Under the pieces are notes generated by a model, which ran no database searches, was not told the DNA's origin, and was given only the letters and a program-made list of their open reading frames with translations. A stretch of DNA of 64,000 bases from an uncultured Campylobacter sp. (GTDB taxonomy: Bacteria > Campylobacterota > Campylobacteria > Campylobacterales > Campylobacteraceae), in assembly GCF_937959485.1 (NCBI RefSeq), contig NZ_CALGPY010000005.1, forward strand, positions 506,796 through 570,795. Reading direction: 5' to 3'. The translations under genes were made by a program, and so were the position numbers. Positions 8,149 through 17,203 of the stretch are shown in pieces (positions within the stretch are counted from its first letter, which is position 1; the number at the start of each line of letters is the position of its first letter).

Positions 8149-9393
8149 ATGGCAAGATACGTCCAGATCGATAAACGAGCCCCTATTAAATCCGGCGGCG
8201 ATAAGCTTCGTAGATTCCTCTCCCGCACCTTTAACGGCGAGCTTTTCGTGGGGCTGTGGGTGGTGCTCAAAAATATGTTTAAGCGCGGCGGCTCGCACAC
8301 GCTTCGATATCCTATGGAAAAATTTGTTATGCCGCCTAGATACCGCGGCGTGCATAAGCTAATGCGCCTGCTTGAAAGCGGCAGCGAGCGCTGCATCGGA
8401 TGCGGTCTGTGCGAGAAGATCTGCGTGGCGAACTGCATCGCGATGGAGACAAGCCTCGGCGCCGACGGCCGCAAAAAAGTAGATAACTACTCGATAAATT
8501 TAGGGCGCTGCGTCTACTGCGGGCTGTGCGCGGACGTCTGCCCCGAGATCGCTATCGTACACGGCTGCGAATACGAGCTTGCGAGCGAACAGCGGGCATA
8601 CTACGGCTTCAAAGAGGATCTTTTGATTCGCGGCGAAAATTTATGCTTAAACGGCGCGGCGCAGGAGTTTGCGGGCTATGGCAGCCTGGATGAAAACGCG
8701 GGCGCGCGGATCAAGATGACGCCGAACGCCTATATAAAAAGCGATGCCGCAAGCGACGAGCCAAGCTTAAAGAGCGCGGATTCAAATTTGAAAAATAGCG
8801 CCGCGGAAAGCTCTAAAAAAGAGGGTGCCGTTAGCGATAAAATTCTATTTTCAAAGGGCGCTGGCTTAAGCGGCGAAATTTTAGCCGAGCGACAAGACGT
8901 CGGGCGGGCAAGTTTAAAGGAAAGCTCCGCCGCAAACGCTGAAAATTCTAAAGAAAATTCCGCTGTCGCTAAAAATTCTACGCTTGATTTGCAGCGAAAT
9001 TCTAAAGAAAATTCCGCCTCACAAAATGCAAAAGATTCCGCTACGAATAGTAAAAATTTGGCGGAGAATTTTAAAGAAAATTTCGCTCCGCAGAGCGCCG
9101 AAGATTCCGCCACTCAAAGTAAAAATTTTAAAGATAATTCGGTTGCGCCGCACGTCGAGAATTCCACGGGCGGTCTTGCTACGAACGACGATTCTGCGGA
9201 AAATTCTAAAGAAAATTCCGCCATGCAAGACGCGGGGAATTCTGCGATGCGAGGTAAAAAATCTAAGGCAAATTTCAAAAAGAATTCCGCCGCGGACGCT
9301 GAAAATTCTACGTTTGATTCGGTGCGAAATTCCAAAGAAAATTCTGCCTCGCAATGCGCAGAAGATTCCGCCGCGCAGGGGGAGGAGCAATGA
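8149..9393 (+). CDS. nuoI: NADH-quinone oxidoreductase subunit I with a long Ser/Asn/Lys/Glu-rich C-terminal extension
   Basis: A 414-residue protein, about twice the usual NuoI length. Residues 1-165 are a normal ferredoxin-type subunit with two [4Fe-4S] motifs: C82, C85, C88 with C92/C96, and C121, C124, C127, C131-P. These carry clusters N6a and N6b toward N2. Residues from about 195 to the end are low complexity, built from repeats of the NSKENSA type, and have no homology I can recognise. The ATG at 8149 has AAGGAGGGG upstream. The tail is open to the last codon, with no stop in more than 200 codons, and overlaps nuoJ by four bases, so it is probably translated. Confidence 0.95.
   Translation: MARYVQIDKRAPIKSGGDKLRRFLSRTFNGELFVGLWVVLKNMFKRGGSHTLRYPMEKFVMPPRYRGVHKLMRLLESGSERCIGCGLCEKICVANCIAMETSLGADGRKKVDNYSINLGRCVYCGLCADVCPEIAIVHGCEYELASEQRAYYGFKEDLLIRGENLCLNGAAQEFAGYGSLDENAGARIKMTPNAYIKSDAASDEPSLKSADSNLKNSAAESSKKEGAVSDKILFSKGAGLSGEILAERQDVGRASLKESSAANAENSKENSAVAKNSTLDLQRNSKENSASQNAKDSATNSKNLAENFKENFAPQSAEDSATQSKNFKDNSVAPHVENSTGGLATNDDSAENSKENSAMQDAGNSAMRGKKSKANFKKNSAADAENSTFDSVRNSKENSASQCAEDSAAQGEEQ
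8938..9371 (+). repeat. Imperfect direct repeats inside the 3' half of nuoI
   Basis: The unit AATTCTAAAGAAAATTCCGC or a close variant starts at 8944, 8998, 9067, 9124, 9202 and 9328, so spacing is 54-126 bp. A longer block of about 70 bp near 8970-9040 recurs with few changes at 9300-9371. Codon phase is kept in all copies, giving NSKENSA, NFKENFA and similar. This pattern fits internal duplication by slippage or unequal recombination. Confidence 0.85.
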
Positions 9394-9917
9394 TACAAAC
9401 GCTTGCATTTTATTTTTTCAGTGCGGTTTGCCTGGCGCTTTTCGGCATCAGCGTTTTTAGCAAAAACGTCCTTTACGCCCTTAGCGCGCTGGCCGGCGGC
9501 ATGGTCTTTATGAGCGGATTTTTCTTTTTGCTGGATGCGGAGTTTTTGGGCGTAGTGCAGATCATAGTCTACACTGGCGCCGTGATCGTGCTTTACGGCT
9601 TCGCGCTGATGTTTTTGGGCGCGGATAAAAACATAAGCGAGCCGAAAAAGGGGGCAAGGCTATTTTTCGCGCTTAGCGGCGTGATCGCATTTTTGCTCGT
9701 GATTATCGTGCTCGGTGCGGTGGTCGCAAACAACGTAGAAACGCTTAAAATTTTAAACACCGACGATACCGAGGCGCTTGGGATGATTATTTTTACGAAA
9801 TATCTGGCGATTTTCGAGCTTGCAGCCGTGATGCTGCTTGTGGCGATGATCTGCGCTATCGTGCTTGCGCATAAGCAGATGGACGCGAGCCTGAGCTACG
9901 AAGAAAGCGAGGGGTAA
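9390..9917 (+). CDS. nuoJ: NADH-quinone oxidoreductase subunit J
   Basis: Membrane-arm subunit of 175 residues with five hydrophobic spans. The conserved third helix region VQIIVYTGAVIVLYGFALMF is visible at about residues 55-75; its pi-bulge couples quinone chemistry to proton pumping in complex I. The ATG at 9390 follows GGAGGAG and overlaps the nuoI stop by four bases. The open frame extends 36 nt upstream but lacks support. Length is typical. Confidence 0.96.
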   Translation: MIQTLAFYFFSAVCLALFGISVFSKNVLYALSALAGGMVFMSGFFFLLDAEFLGVVQIIVYTGAVIVLYGFALMFLGADKNISEPKKGARLFFALSGVIAFLLVIIVLGAVVANNVETLKILNTDDTEALGMIIFTKYLAIFELAAVMLLVAMICAIVLAHKQMDASLSYEESEG

Positions 9918-9918
9918 A

Positions 9919-10242
9919 ATGGGTCTAAATCACTATCTGATCGTTGCTGTGATGATGTTTGGGCTCGGGCTTGCGGGTATGATGAAGCGAAGAAATTTGA
10001 TAATGCTCTTTTTTTCGAGCGAAATTTTATTAAACGCCGCAAATTTAGCCCTCGTCGCCGTGGCGAAATTTTATGACAATATAAACGGCGAAATTTTTGC
10101 GCTTTTCATCGTAGCGATCGCCGCGAGCGAGATGGCCGTGGGGCTTGGGCTGCTCATCTTGTGGTATAAGAAAACGGGCAGCATCGAACTTGACAGCTTC
10201 GTAAATTTTAAAAATCCTTCCAAGGACGGGCCTGATGCTTGA
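9919..10242 (+). CDS. nuoK: NADH-quinone oxidoreductase subunit K
   Basis: A 107-residue membrane-arm subunit related to the MrpC antiporter component. Three hydrophobic spans are seen and two intramembrane glutamates: E36 of SSEILLNAANLALVA and E71 of IVAIAASEMAVGLGLLIL, the two conserved proton-channel acids. One base separates it from nuoJ and its last eight bases overlap nuoL. The protein ends with a polar tail (KNPSKDGPDA). Confidence 0.96.
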   Translation: MGLNHYLIVAVMMFGLGLAGMMKRRNLIMLFFSSEILLNAANLALVAVAKFYDNINGEIFALFIVAIAASEMAVGLGLLILWYKKTGSIELDSFVNFKNPSKDGPDA

Positions 10243-12082
10243 TACCGTTTTTGTATGGCTCTTAATCGCCCTTTTCGCACCGCTTGCCTCGGCGATCTTC
10301 GCAGGCGTTTTCATTCGCGCCAAAGATAAGATGTTTATTGGCGTAATCTGCTCGGCGCTGGTGATTTTAAGCACTATCACGTCGCTTGCTTTGATGGAGC
10401 TCGTTTCCGATAACCGCCTAATCAGCGTAAATTTAGCCGATTTCATAAGCACGGGATTTTTGGACGCAAAATTTAGCTTTCTCATAGATAGCGTAAGTGC
10501 GGTGATGATGGTGGTCGTAGGCATCGTTTCCAGCGTAGTGCACGTGTATTCGATCTACTATATGTGGGATGATCAAAACTTCTCTAAATTTTTCAGCTTC
10601 CTGGGGCTTTTCGTTTTTTCGATGCTGGTTTTGGTAACGAGCGATAATTTTTTAGGACTTTTCATCGGCTGGGAGGGGGTTGGACTCTGCTCGTGGCTGT
10701 TAATAGGCTTTTGGTACGATAGGAGCAATTACAGCTGGTGCGCCAACGAAGCTTTCATAATGAACCGCATCGCAGACCTTGGGATGTTGCTTGGAATTTT
10801 TCTGATCTATTTAAATTTCGGCTCGTTGCGGTACGAGGTGGTATTTGCGAACGCAGCGGGCTTGGAGCCTGAAATTTTAACCCTGATCGCCGCACTTTTA
10901 TTTATCGGTGCGATGGGCAAGAGCGCGCAGTTTCCGTTCCATACCTGGCTGGCAGACGCGATGGCGGGTCCGACGCCCGTGTCCGCGCTTATTCACGCAG
11001 CGACGATGGTTACGGCGGGCGTTTATCTGGTGATCCGCGCAAACGCAATTTTCGCGCTCGCGCCCGAAGTAAGCGGCTTTATCGTCTGCTTGGGCGCTTT
11101 CGTGGCGGTCTTTGCGGCTTCTATGGCGCTGGTTCATAACGATCTTAAAAAGATCATCGCCTACTCCACGCTTTCGCAGCTTGGCTATATGTTCGTAGCC
11201 GCGGGGCTCGGGGCGTATTGGATCGCGCTATTTCATCTGGCGACGCATGCGTTTTTCAAAGCGCTTCTATTTTTGGGCGCGGGCAACGTAATGCACGCGA
11301 TGAAGGATGATCTAAATATCCAAAATATGGGCGGATTATATAAGTTTATGCGGCCTACGGCGATTTTGATGTGCATAGGCTCGCTCGCGCTTTGCGGATT
11401 TTATCCGTTCGCTGGTTTTTTCTCAAAAGATAAAATTTTAGAAGCGGCGTGGAGCGCGGACGCGTATTTTATCTGGGCGCTGCTGTTTGCGGGCGCTGCG
11501 ATGACGACATTTTACAGCGTGCGTCTGATAATGCTCGTGTTTTTCGGCAAGCAAAATTTTACCCACCATCCGCACGAGGCGAAAGGCTTCGCCCTTATCG
11601 CGATGGGCGTGTTAGCCGTGCCTGCGGTGATCGCAGGCTTTTTCGAGCACGATTTTGCGGAGTTCGTGCTTAACATACTGCCGGGCTTTAAAATTTCAAT
11701 CCCGCACGGCGTGGAGGTAATTTTGATCGCCATAACGCTAGCGATGATAAGCGCGGTGGCGATCGGCACGATTTGGACATACGGCAAGGGTAAATTTAGC
11801 CAAAATTTAAAGAACTGCAAATTTTATAAAATTTTGATCGCGCAGTATTTTATCCCGCAAATTTACGAGCGCGTGATCGTGCGCGGATACGAAAGGCTTA
11901 GCGAGATCTGCGCTAAATGTGACGGCGCGATCATAGACGCCAGCGTCGATCTGATCGCTCGCATCGCGGTAAAAAGCGGCGAAGGAGCGGATCGCTCAAG
12001 CAATAGCGGAGATTTGAGCGCAAATTTAAGGTGGATGGTTTTGGGATCTTTCATTTTGCTGATTTTGGCGTTTGCGCTGTGA
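10235..12082 (+). CDS. nuoL: NADH-quinone oxidoreductase subunit L
   Basis: Antiporter-like proton-pumping subunit at the far end of the membrane arm, 615 residues. Conserved blocks include WEGVGLCSWLLIGFW (lysine/glutamate proton path), FPFHTWLADAMAGPTPVSAL, and AYSTLSQLGYMFVAAGLGAY. The C-terminal part carries the long lateral helix region and a final transmembrane span (LGSFILLILAFAL). A short serine-rich loop (GEGADRSSNSGDLSAN) precedes the last helix. Overlap with nuoK is eight bases. Confidence 0.97.
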   Translation: MLDTVFVWLLIALFAPLASAIFAGVFIRAKDKMFIGVICSALVILSTITSLALMELVSDNRLISVNLADFISTGFLDAKFSFLIDSVSAVMMVVVGIVSSVVHVYSIYYMWDDQNFSKFFSFLGLFVFSMLVLVTSDNFLGLFIGWEGVGLCSWLLIGFWYDRSNYSWCANEAFIMNRIADLGMLLGIFLIYLNFGSLRYEVVFANAAGLEPEILTLIAALLFIGAMGKSAQFPFHTWLADAMAGPTPVSALIHAATMVTAGVYLVIRANAIFALAPEVSGFIVCLGAFVAVFAASMALVHNDLKKIIAYSTLSQLGYMFVAAGLGAYWIALFHLATHAFFKALLFLGAGNVMHAMKDDLNIQNMGGLYKFMRPTAILMCIGSLALCGFYPFAGFFSKDKILEAAWSADAYFIWALLFAGAAMTTFYSVRLIMLVFFGKQNFTHHPHEAKGFALIAMGVLAVPAVIAGFFEHDFAEFVLNILPGFKISIPHGVEVILIAITLAMISAVAIGTIWTYGKGKFSQNLKNCKFYKILIAQYFIPQIYERVIVRGYERLSEICAKCDGAIIDASVDLIARIAVKSGEGADRSSNSGDLSANLRWMVLGSFILLILAFAL

Positions 12083-12089
12083 GGTGGGC

Positions 12090-13619
12090 ATGGAATACTT
12101 TTTAAGTTTGGTTATATTTTTTCCGGCGGTAGCTGCGGTTTTAGGTTTTTTGATCGACGAAGCGAGCATCAAGACCTATGCCGTTACGATGAGCTTTATA
12201 GAGTTCGTGCTTTCGCTCGTTTTGTGGATATTCTACGAGCCGGTGGACGGCATCGCGTTTAGCGTGCTGCACCCTTTCATAAGCGAATACGGCATCAACT
12301 ACTTCATCGGCGTGGACGGAATTTCGCTGTTTTTGGTGATCCTAAGCACGCTGGTTACATTTTTGGCGCTGCTTAGCCTAAGTATCAAAGAGCGCGCCAA
12401 AAATTTAATCATCTGCATTTTGTTTTTAGAGATGACGATGGTGGGCGTTTTTGTGGCGCTGGATGCGATTTTGTTTTACATATTTTGGGAGCTTTCGCTT
12501 ATTCCGATGCTCTATATTATCGGCGCGTGGGGCAGCGGCAAGAGAATTTACGCCGCGGTGAAATTTTTCATCTATACCTTCCTAGGCTCGATGTTTCTAC
12601 TCGTAGGGCTCGTAGCGATGAGCTATTTCTATCACGAGGCTACGGGCGAGTACAGCTTTAATATCCTAGACTGGCAGAGCCTATCGCTGCCGCTTAGCAC
12701 GCAAATTCCTCTATTTTTGGCATTTTCGGTCGCTTTTGCGATCAAGACGCCTTGCTTTCCTTTTCATACCTGGCTTCCGTACGCGCACGGGCAGGCCCCT
12801 ACGATAGGCTCGGTTCTGCTTGCCGCGGTGCTTCTTAAGATGGGCACCTACGGCTTTGTGCGATTTTCGCTGCCGCTATTTCCCGACGCGAGCGTGCATT
12901 TTAGCGGGATGATGTGCGCCGTGGCGATCGTTATGATCATCTATGCAAGCTTCATCGCCTTTGCGCAGAAGGATATCAAACAGGTTATCGCGTATAGCTC
13001 GATCGCGCATATGGGCGTAATAATGCTTGGAATTTTTTCAATGAGCCGCGAAGGAATGAGCGGCGCGGTATTTTTGATGATAAGCCACGGTATCGTAAGC
13101 GGAGGGCTCTTTATGCTCGTGGGCTTTTTGTACGACCGCAGGCATACGAAGCTTTTCAGCGAGTTCGGCGGACTTGCGCGGGTGATGCCGCTTTATGCGT
13201 TTTGTTTTTGCGTCGTGCTGCTAGGCTCGATAGGACTTCCGCTTACGATCGGCTTCGTGGGAGAATTCCTAAGTCTTGTAGGGATTTTTAAAATAAGCTT
13301 TAGCTATGCGCTTTTGGGCGGACTCGGCATCATAATGGGCGCGATCTATTCAATGAATCTTTATAAAAAGACCTTCTTCGGCGCCCTCGTGCATGAGGAG
13401 AATAAAAAGCTAAGCGATCTAAACAGAACCGAGCTTTGCTCTATCATCCCTATCTGCGTGCTGGTGGTAGTGCTTGGCGTCGCGCCGAATCTGATGTTAA
13501 AGAGTATCGAGCCTAGCGTGACGCAAAGCCTTGAGCTGATGTTTAACAAAGCCTCACAAACCGCAACCCGCGCCTATATGGAAAAAGCAAATTTTAAGGT
13601 AAGAAGCGATGCAAAATAA
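12090..13619 (+). CDS. nuoM: NADH-quinone oxidoreductase subunit M
   Basis: Antiporter-like membrane subunit, 509 residues from the ATG at 12090, which has GAGG 6 nt upstream. A TTG at 12072 would extend it by six residues into nuoL and is less likely. Signatures: the proton-path Glu in YIFWELSLIPMLYIIGAWG, then FPFHTWLPYAHGQAPTIGSV and AYSSIAHMGVIMLGIFS. About fourteen hydrophobic spans are expected and the profile fits. It overlaps nuoN by eleven bases. Confidence 0.97.
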   Translation: MEYFLSLVIFFPAVAAVLGFLIDEASIKTYAVTMSFIEFVLSLVLWIFYEPVDGIAFSVLHPFISEYGINYFIGVDGISLFLVILSTLVTFLALLSLSIKERAKNLIICILFLEMTMVGVFVALDAILFYIFWELSLIPMLYIIGAWGSGKRIYAAVKFFIYTFLGSMFLLVGLVAMSYFYHEATGEYSFNILDWQSLSLPLSTQIPLFLAFSVAFAIKTPCFPFHTWLPYAHGQAPTIGSVLLAAVLLKMGTYGFVRFSLPLFPDASVHFSGMMCAVAIVMIIYASFIAFAQKDIKQVIAYSSIAHMGVIMLGIFSMSREGMSGAVFLMISHGIVSGGLFMLVGFLYDRRHTKLFSEFGGLARVMPLYAFCFCVVLLGSIGLPLTIGFVGEFLSLVGIFKISFSYALLGGLGIIMGAIYSMNLYKKTFFGALVHEENKKLSDLNRTELCSIIPICVLVVVLGVAPNLMLKSIEPSVTQSLELMFNKASQTATRAYMEKANFKVRSDAK

Positions 13620-15396
13620 TCTTTTAAATTTAGCCTCGATCGCGCCTATGGCGATACTCGGAGGATTTGCCCTACTGATGCTCGCGGTTTCGCTTTTTGC
13701 GCGCACGCTATCGTATAAATTTTACGCCGTCATCACGATACTAGCACTGGCTCTCGGCTTCGGGCTCGTTTTTGGATACAACAGCGGCATACGCGGGCTT
13801 TTCGACGTGATGCTGGTGGACGGAATCGCGACGCTATCGATGCTTATTATGCTCGCAGGCTCGATATTTTTCATCTTTCTATCTTTGGGCGCAAGAAGCG
13901 CGCACGAGTACCACACGGCGGAGTTTTTCGTACTGTTTTTATTCGTGCTCGTGGGGTATGAGTTTATGGTCGCGAGCGAAAATTTAATGATGATCTTCGT
14001 GGGGCTTGAGACGGGTTCGCTAGCGCTTTATACGCTAATCGCGCTTCACAATCGCGCCATATCGATCGAGGCTGCGCTAAAATATTTCATCATGGGTGCG
14101 ATGGGATCGGGCTTTTTCGCATTCGGCGCGGCGATGTTTTTTCTATCGACTGGCTCTATGGAAATTTCAAACATCGCGCAGATCGCCAAGAGTTCAAATT
14201 TACAAACCAACGTCCTGCTTTTCGCCGCCTGCTCATTTATGATCGTCTCGATAGGATTTAAGCTCTCGCTGATCCCGTTTCACACCTGGACGCCCGACGT
14301 TTACGAGGGTGCGAGCTCCGCTATGGCGGGCTTTTTGTCCGTCGTGCCCAAGATCGCGGGCTTTGTCGTGGCGATCAGGCTATTTGAAGCGCTGCAAAGC
14401 ATCGGCGTGCAGTGGCTAAACATCGTGCTCTACGCCGTAGCGGTGCTTACGATGAGCTTAGCGAACCTTATGGCGCTCGTGCAGCGCGACGTCAAGCGGA
14501 TGCTCGCTTTCAGCTCCGTTTCGCACGCGGGCTTCGTGCTCTGCGCGATCGTGATCGGCTCGACGCAGGCAAACGCCGCACTTTTCACCTACTGGATCCT
14601 ATATGCCGTGGCGAACCTCGGTGCGTTTGCGTTCATCTGGTGCGTGCGGCAAAGGCGCGCCCGCTCGTTAAATTTAAAATTTAAAACCCAAAGCGTCGCT
14701 TTAAATTTAAATGCAAACGGCGACGAGGAGAGGAATTTTATCTCAAAAGCAAAGCTTTCTTTTTCGCAAAATCACGAGTTAGCAGGCGCTACCGGCGAGT
14801 TAAATTTGGGCGAGAACGGAGAAAATTTAGCTTGCGGCGAGCGGAGCTCTAAAGCAAGCGAGCAAAATTCCAAAGAAAACGAGCAAAATTTTAAAGAGAG
14901 CGAGCCCAGCGCGGAAGCGAGCTTTTTCGGTACTGAAACTTGTGAGCCAGGCGCCAAAATTTGCGAGCAAAGCTCCGAGTTCGCGGCTCGCTTCGAGCAT
15001 CCGTTTGAGAAATTTGACGGGCTGATCCGCACCCATCCGCTCTTTGCGCTATGCGCAGCGATTTTTATGCTCTCGCTTGCGGGCATTCCGCCGTTTAGCG
15101 TGTTTTGGGGCAAGATGTATCTACTAAGCGCCGCGGTCAATTCGGGCTACTTCGCCCTCGCCGTCATCATGGCGGTAAATAGCGCGCTCGCGCTGTATTA
15201 CTACCTGCGCCTCATCGTACGTATGTTTTTGCACGAGCCGCGAAAGGACGCGGAGCTTGACGGCTCGCTGAGCGCGGTCTCGGTGCAGATAAAATTTGCC
15301 GTCGTGCTAGCTAGCGCGGCATGCGTACTGGCGCCGTTTTTGGTAAAATTCCTAACCGGCGCGGTAAATAATTCCGTCTTTTTAAGCGGGTATTGA
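13609..15396 (+). CDS. nuoN: NADH-quinone oxidoreductase subunit N with an internal polar insert
   Basis: Antiporter-like membrane subunit and last gene of the nuo operon. At 595 residues it is about 100 longer than usual. Normal blocks: SLIPFHTWTPDVYEGASSAM at about residue 222 and AFSSVSHAGFVLCAIVIGS. The surplus lies at about residues 352-462, a Glu/Ser/Asn-rich polar stretch between two membrane segments, just after WCVRQRRARS and before HPLFALCAAIFMLSLAGIPP. Because it lies in a loop, the fold could tolerate it. Parts read SEQNSKENEQNFKESE, like the nuoI tail. Confidence 0.95.
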   Translation: MQNNLLNLASIAPMAILGGFALLMLAVSLFARTLSYKFYAVITILALALGFGLVFGYNSGIRGLFDVMLVDGIATLSMLIMLAGSIFFIFLSLGARSAHEYHTAEFFVLFLFVLVGYEFMVASENLMMIFVGLETGSLALYTLIALHNRAISIEAALKYFIMGAMGSGFFAFGAAMFFLSTGSMEISNIAQIAKSSNLQTNVLLFAACSFMIVSIGFKLSLIPFHTWTPDVYEGASSAMAGFLSVVPKIAGFVVAIRLFEALQSIGVQWLNIVLYAVAVLTMSLANLMALVQRDVKRMLAFSSVSHAGFVLCAIVIGSTQANAALFTYWILYAVANLGAFAFIWCVRQRRARSLNLKFKTQSVALNLNANGDEERNFISKAKLSFSQNHELAGATGELNLGENGENLACGERSSKASEQNSKENEQNFKESEPSAEASFFGTETCEPGAKICEQSSEFAARFEHPFEKFDGLIRTHPLFALCAAIFMLSLAGIPPFSVFWGKMYLLSAAVNSGYFALAVIMAVNSALALYYYLRLIVRMFLHEPRKDAELDGSLSAVSVQIKFAVVLASAACVLAPFLVKFLTGAVNNSVFLSGY

Positions 15397-15449
15397 GCTA
15401 AAATTTAAGCGCGAGCTGAACCTATCGCGCTTTGCCAACAAGGAGAGAT

Positions 15450-16053
15450 ATGTTTTTGGGCGAGCTAAGTGCTGACGGCTACGGTTTTGCGCTGCTTGAT
15501 GTGCGCGATTTGAGTGAGTTTTTAAAGGAGCGAAAATGCAGAGCAAAAAAGCTTCTAAGCTACTAGGACGCGCACAAGCAGCTGTTTTATGACGCCGTAA
15601 AGGGGCGCTAAAGCTTTACCCTTCTACCCGCTTACGGTGCGCAGCTATGAGATCTTCGTTTGCATGGACGAGGATTTTGCGCTGCCTGCGGGCTACGAAG
15701 TGGCTTTCAAGCGCGATAAGCTGTATTTCGCCCCGCAAAGCGGCTCCGCGATCCTAGCGAGCTTCGATGCTTTGCAGTATCGTTTCGATAAGCTAAAAAG
15801 CGGCGAACTCGAGCTAGGCTATGAGTGCCAAAGCGGCGCTGCGGGCAAGATACGAAAATTTAATTCCACGCTCAAGCTCGGCTTGCAAAGCGGCACTTAC
15901 GAGCTTTGCGTCGTTGGGCTAAAAAACAGCTCGCAGCACTTAGAGAAATACGGCTACACCTTTATTTTCAAGCGCAATGCAAGCGCGGAAAATCAAAATT
16001 TCAGTAGGCTTGATAACGATAAATTTAGCTTTGATATTTGCAAAGGCAGTTAA
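15450..16053 (+). pseudogene. Decayed gene of unknown function (in-frame stop plus frameshift)
   Basis: An ATG at 15450 with a strong AAGGAGAG ribosome binding site opens a frame that reads 38 codons to a TAG at 15564. The same frame continues sensibly after the stop (DAHKQLFYDAVK) until about 15605, after which the sense shifts to another frame (ALPFYPLTVRSYEIFVCMDE) and runs open to TAA at 16053. The 138-codon open part from GTG 15637 has no good ribosome binding site. I read this as one gene broken by a stop and a frameshift; two separate small genes or sequencing errors are alternatives. The product is unrecognised: soluble, about 190 residues if restored. Confidence 0.5.
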
Positions 16054-16201
16054 ATTTAATCGAAATTCTGCACCGCACGAGACCTTGGTGCGACCCGCAA
16101 AATTTTAAAGATGCGACCGGTGCGGTAAAATTTAAATCTAAATTTTACTTCCTTGTCCCGCTGCTTTCTAGCAAGAGTACAAATTTTGATAAATTTTGAT
16201 T

Positions 16202-17137
16202 TTAAATCTCGCGGCGGAGGAGCTTTAAAATTTCACGCTCCAGCTCTTGCGGTGGCGCTGAAATTTTATCCGCGAATTGCGAGCGGTTGAAGGTGCGCTG
16301 GCGCTTTGCGAGCTGTACCGTGTGCAGGCTTACGAGCTGCTCGCACTGCGCCCGCGAGATCTGTCCGCGCAAAAGCTGCCCGCACTCCTTTAGCCCAATA
16401 CAGCCTAGCGCCCTGCACTCCGCGCCGTAGCGGGCGAATAAAAACTCCGCCTCCTCTAAAAGCCCGCGCTCAAACATCGCCTTCGTGCGCGCTTCGATAC
16501 GCTGCGCAAGCCACTGCTTAGGCGCGTCGATCTCAAAAATTTTAATATCCGAAATGACGGGCGCGGCGGTGTTTTCGCGCAAAAATTTACTCGGCGCCTC
16601 GCCGCAAAATTTATAGATGCTTAGCCATTTTCTTAACCGAAAGCTGTCCGCCGCGCTAAGCTTTGCGGCAAATTCCGGATCGATCCGCCGCGCTAGGGCG
16701 TAAATTTCATCGTTTGAAATTCCACTTTTAAAATCGGGAACCTTCGGCGCTAGTCCGCTTAGCATCGCCTTTAGATAAAACCCGCTGCCCCCAGTGATTA
16801 TCAAAGGCGCACCCTTACGCTCCGCGAAAGCCCGCGCGGCTGCGTATTCTTTGATAAACTCGCCGACGCTAAAGTATTCGTTTGGATAGATTAAATTTAC
16901 GCCGAAGTGCTTGATCTCGCGCAGCTGCTCCTCGCTTGGCTTAGCGCTTGCGATGTCGATTTGCCGGTAAATGCAGAGCGAATCCAGGCTTAAAATCACG
17001 GCGTCCATTTCGCGCGCTATGCTTAGCGCAAGATCGCTTTTGCCGCTTGCGGTGGTGCCGATGATCGCGATCTGCGGGCTTGCGTGCGGGTTTTGATTTT
17101 GGCTCAAGGCGTTTCCTTTCGTAAATTTTTCGTTCAA
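16202..17137 (-). CDS. miaA: tRNA dimethylallyltransferase
   Basis: Transfers a dimethylallyl group from DMAPP to A37 of tRNAs that read UNN codons. The 311-residue protein has the P-loop GTTASGKS at residues 27-34, the LSLDSLCIYRQIDIASAKPS block and ITGGSGFYLKAMLSGL, all MiaA signatures. The conserved region begins at about residue 22, so the first 20 residues (NEKFTKGNALSQNQNPHAS) may be a non-conserved extension or the true start may be later. It is convergent with the decayed gene and divergent from the UbiA-type gene. Confidence 0.93.
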   Translation of the reverse strand: MNEKFTKGNALSQNQNPHASPQIAIIGTTASGKSDLALSIAREMDAVILSLDSLCIYRQIDIASAKPSEEQLREIKHFGVNLIYPNEYFSVGEFIKEYAAARAFAERKGAPLIITGGSGFYLKAMLSGLAPKVPDFKSGISNDEIYALARRIDPEFAAKLSAADSFRLRKWLSIYKFCGEAPSKFLRENTAAPVISDIKIFEIDAPKQWLAQRIEARTKAMFERGLLEEAEFLFARYGAECRALGCIGLKECGQLLRGQISRAQCEQLVSLHTVQLAKRQRTFNRSQFADKISAPPQELEREILKLLRREI

Positions 17138-17203
17138 ATTATATCAAATTTAGAGCTATTCTTACTTTTTTTTGATACAATGGTGCCCAAAATAAGGGGC
17201 AAA

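Noticed and set aside
8938..9371. Regularly spaced AATTCTAAAG repeats as a possible CRISPR array
   Set aside because: Units are degenerate, spacing varies from 54 to 126 bp, the region is one open frame in phase with nuoI, and no cas genes are nearby.
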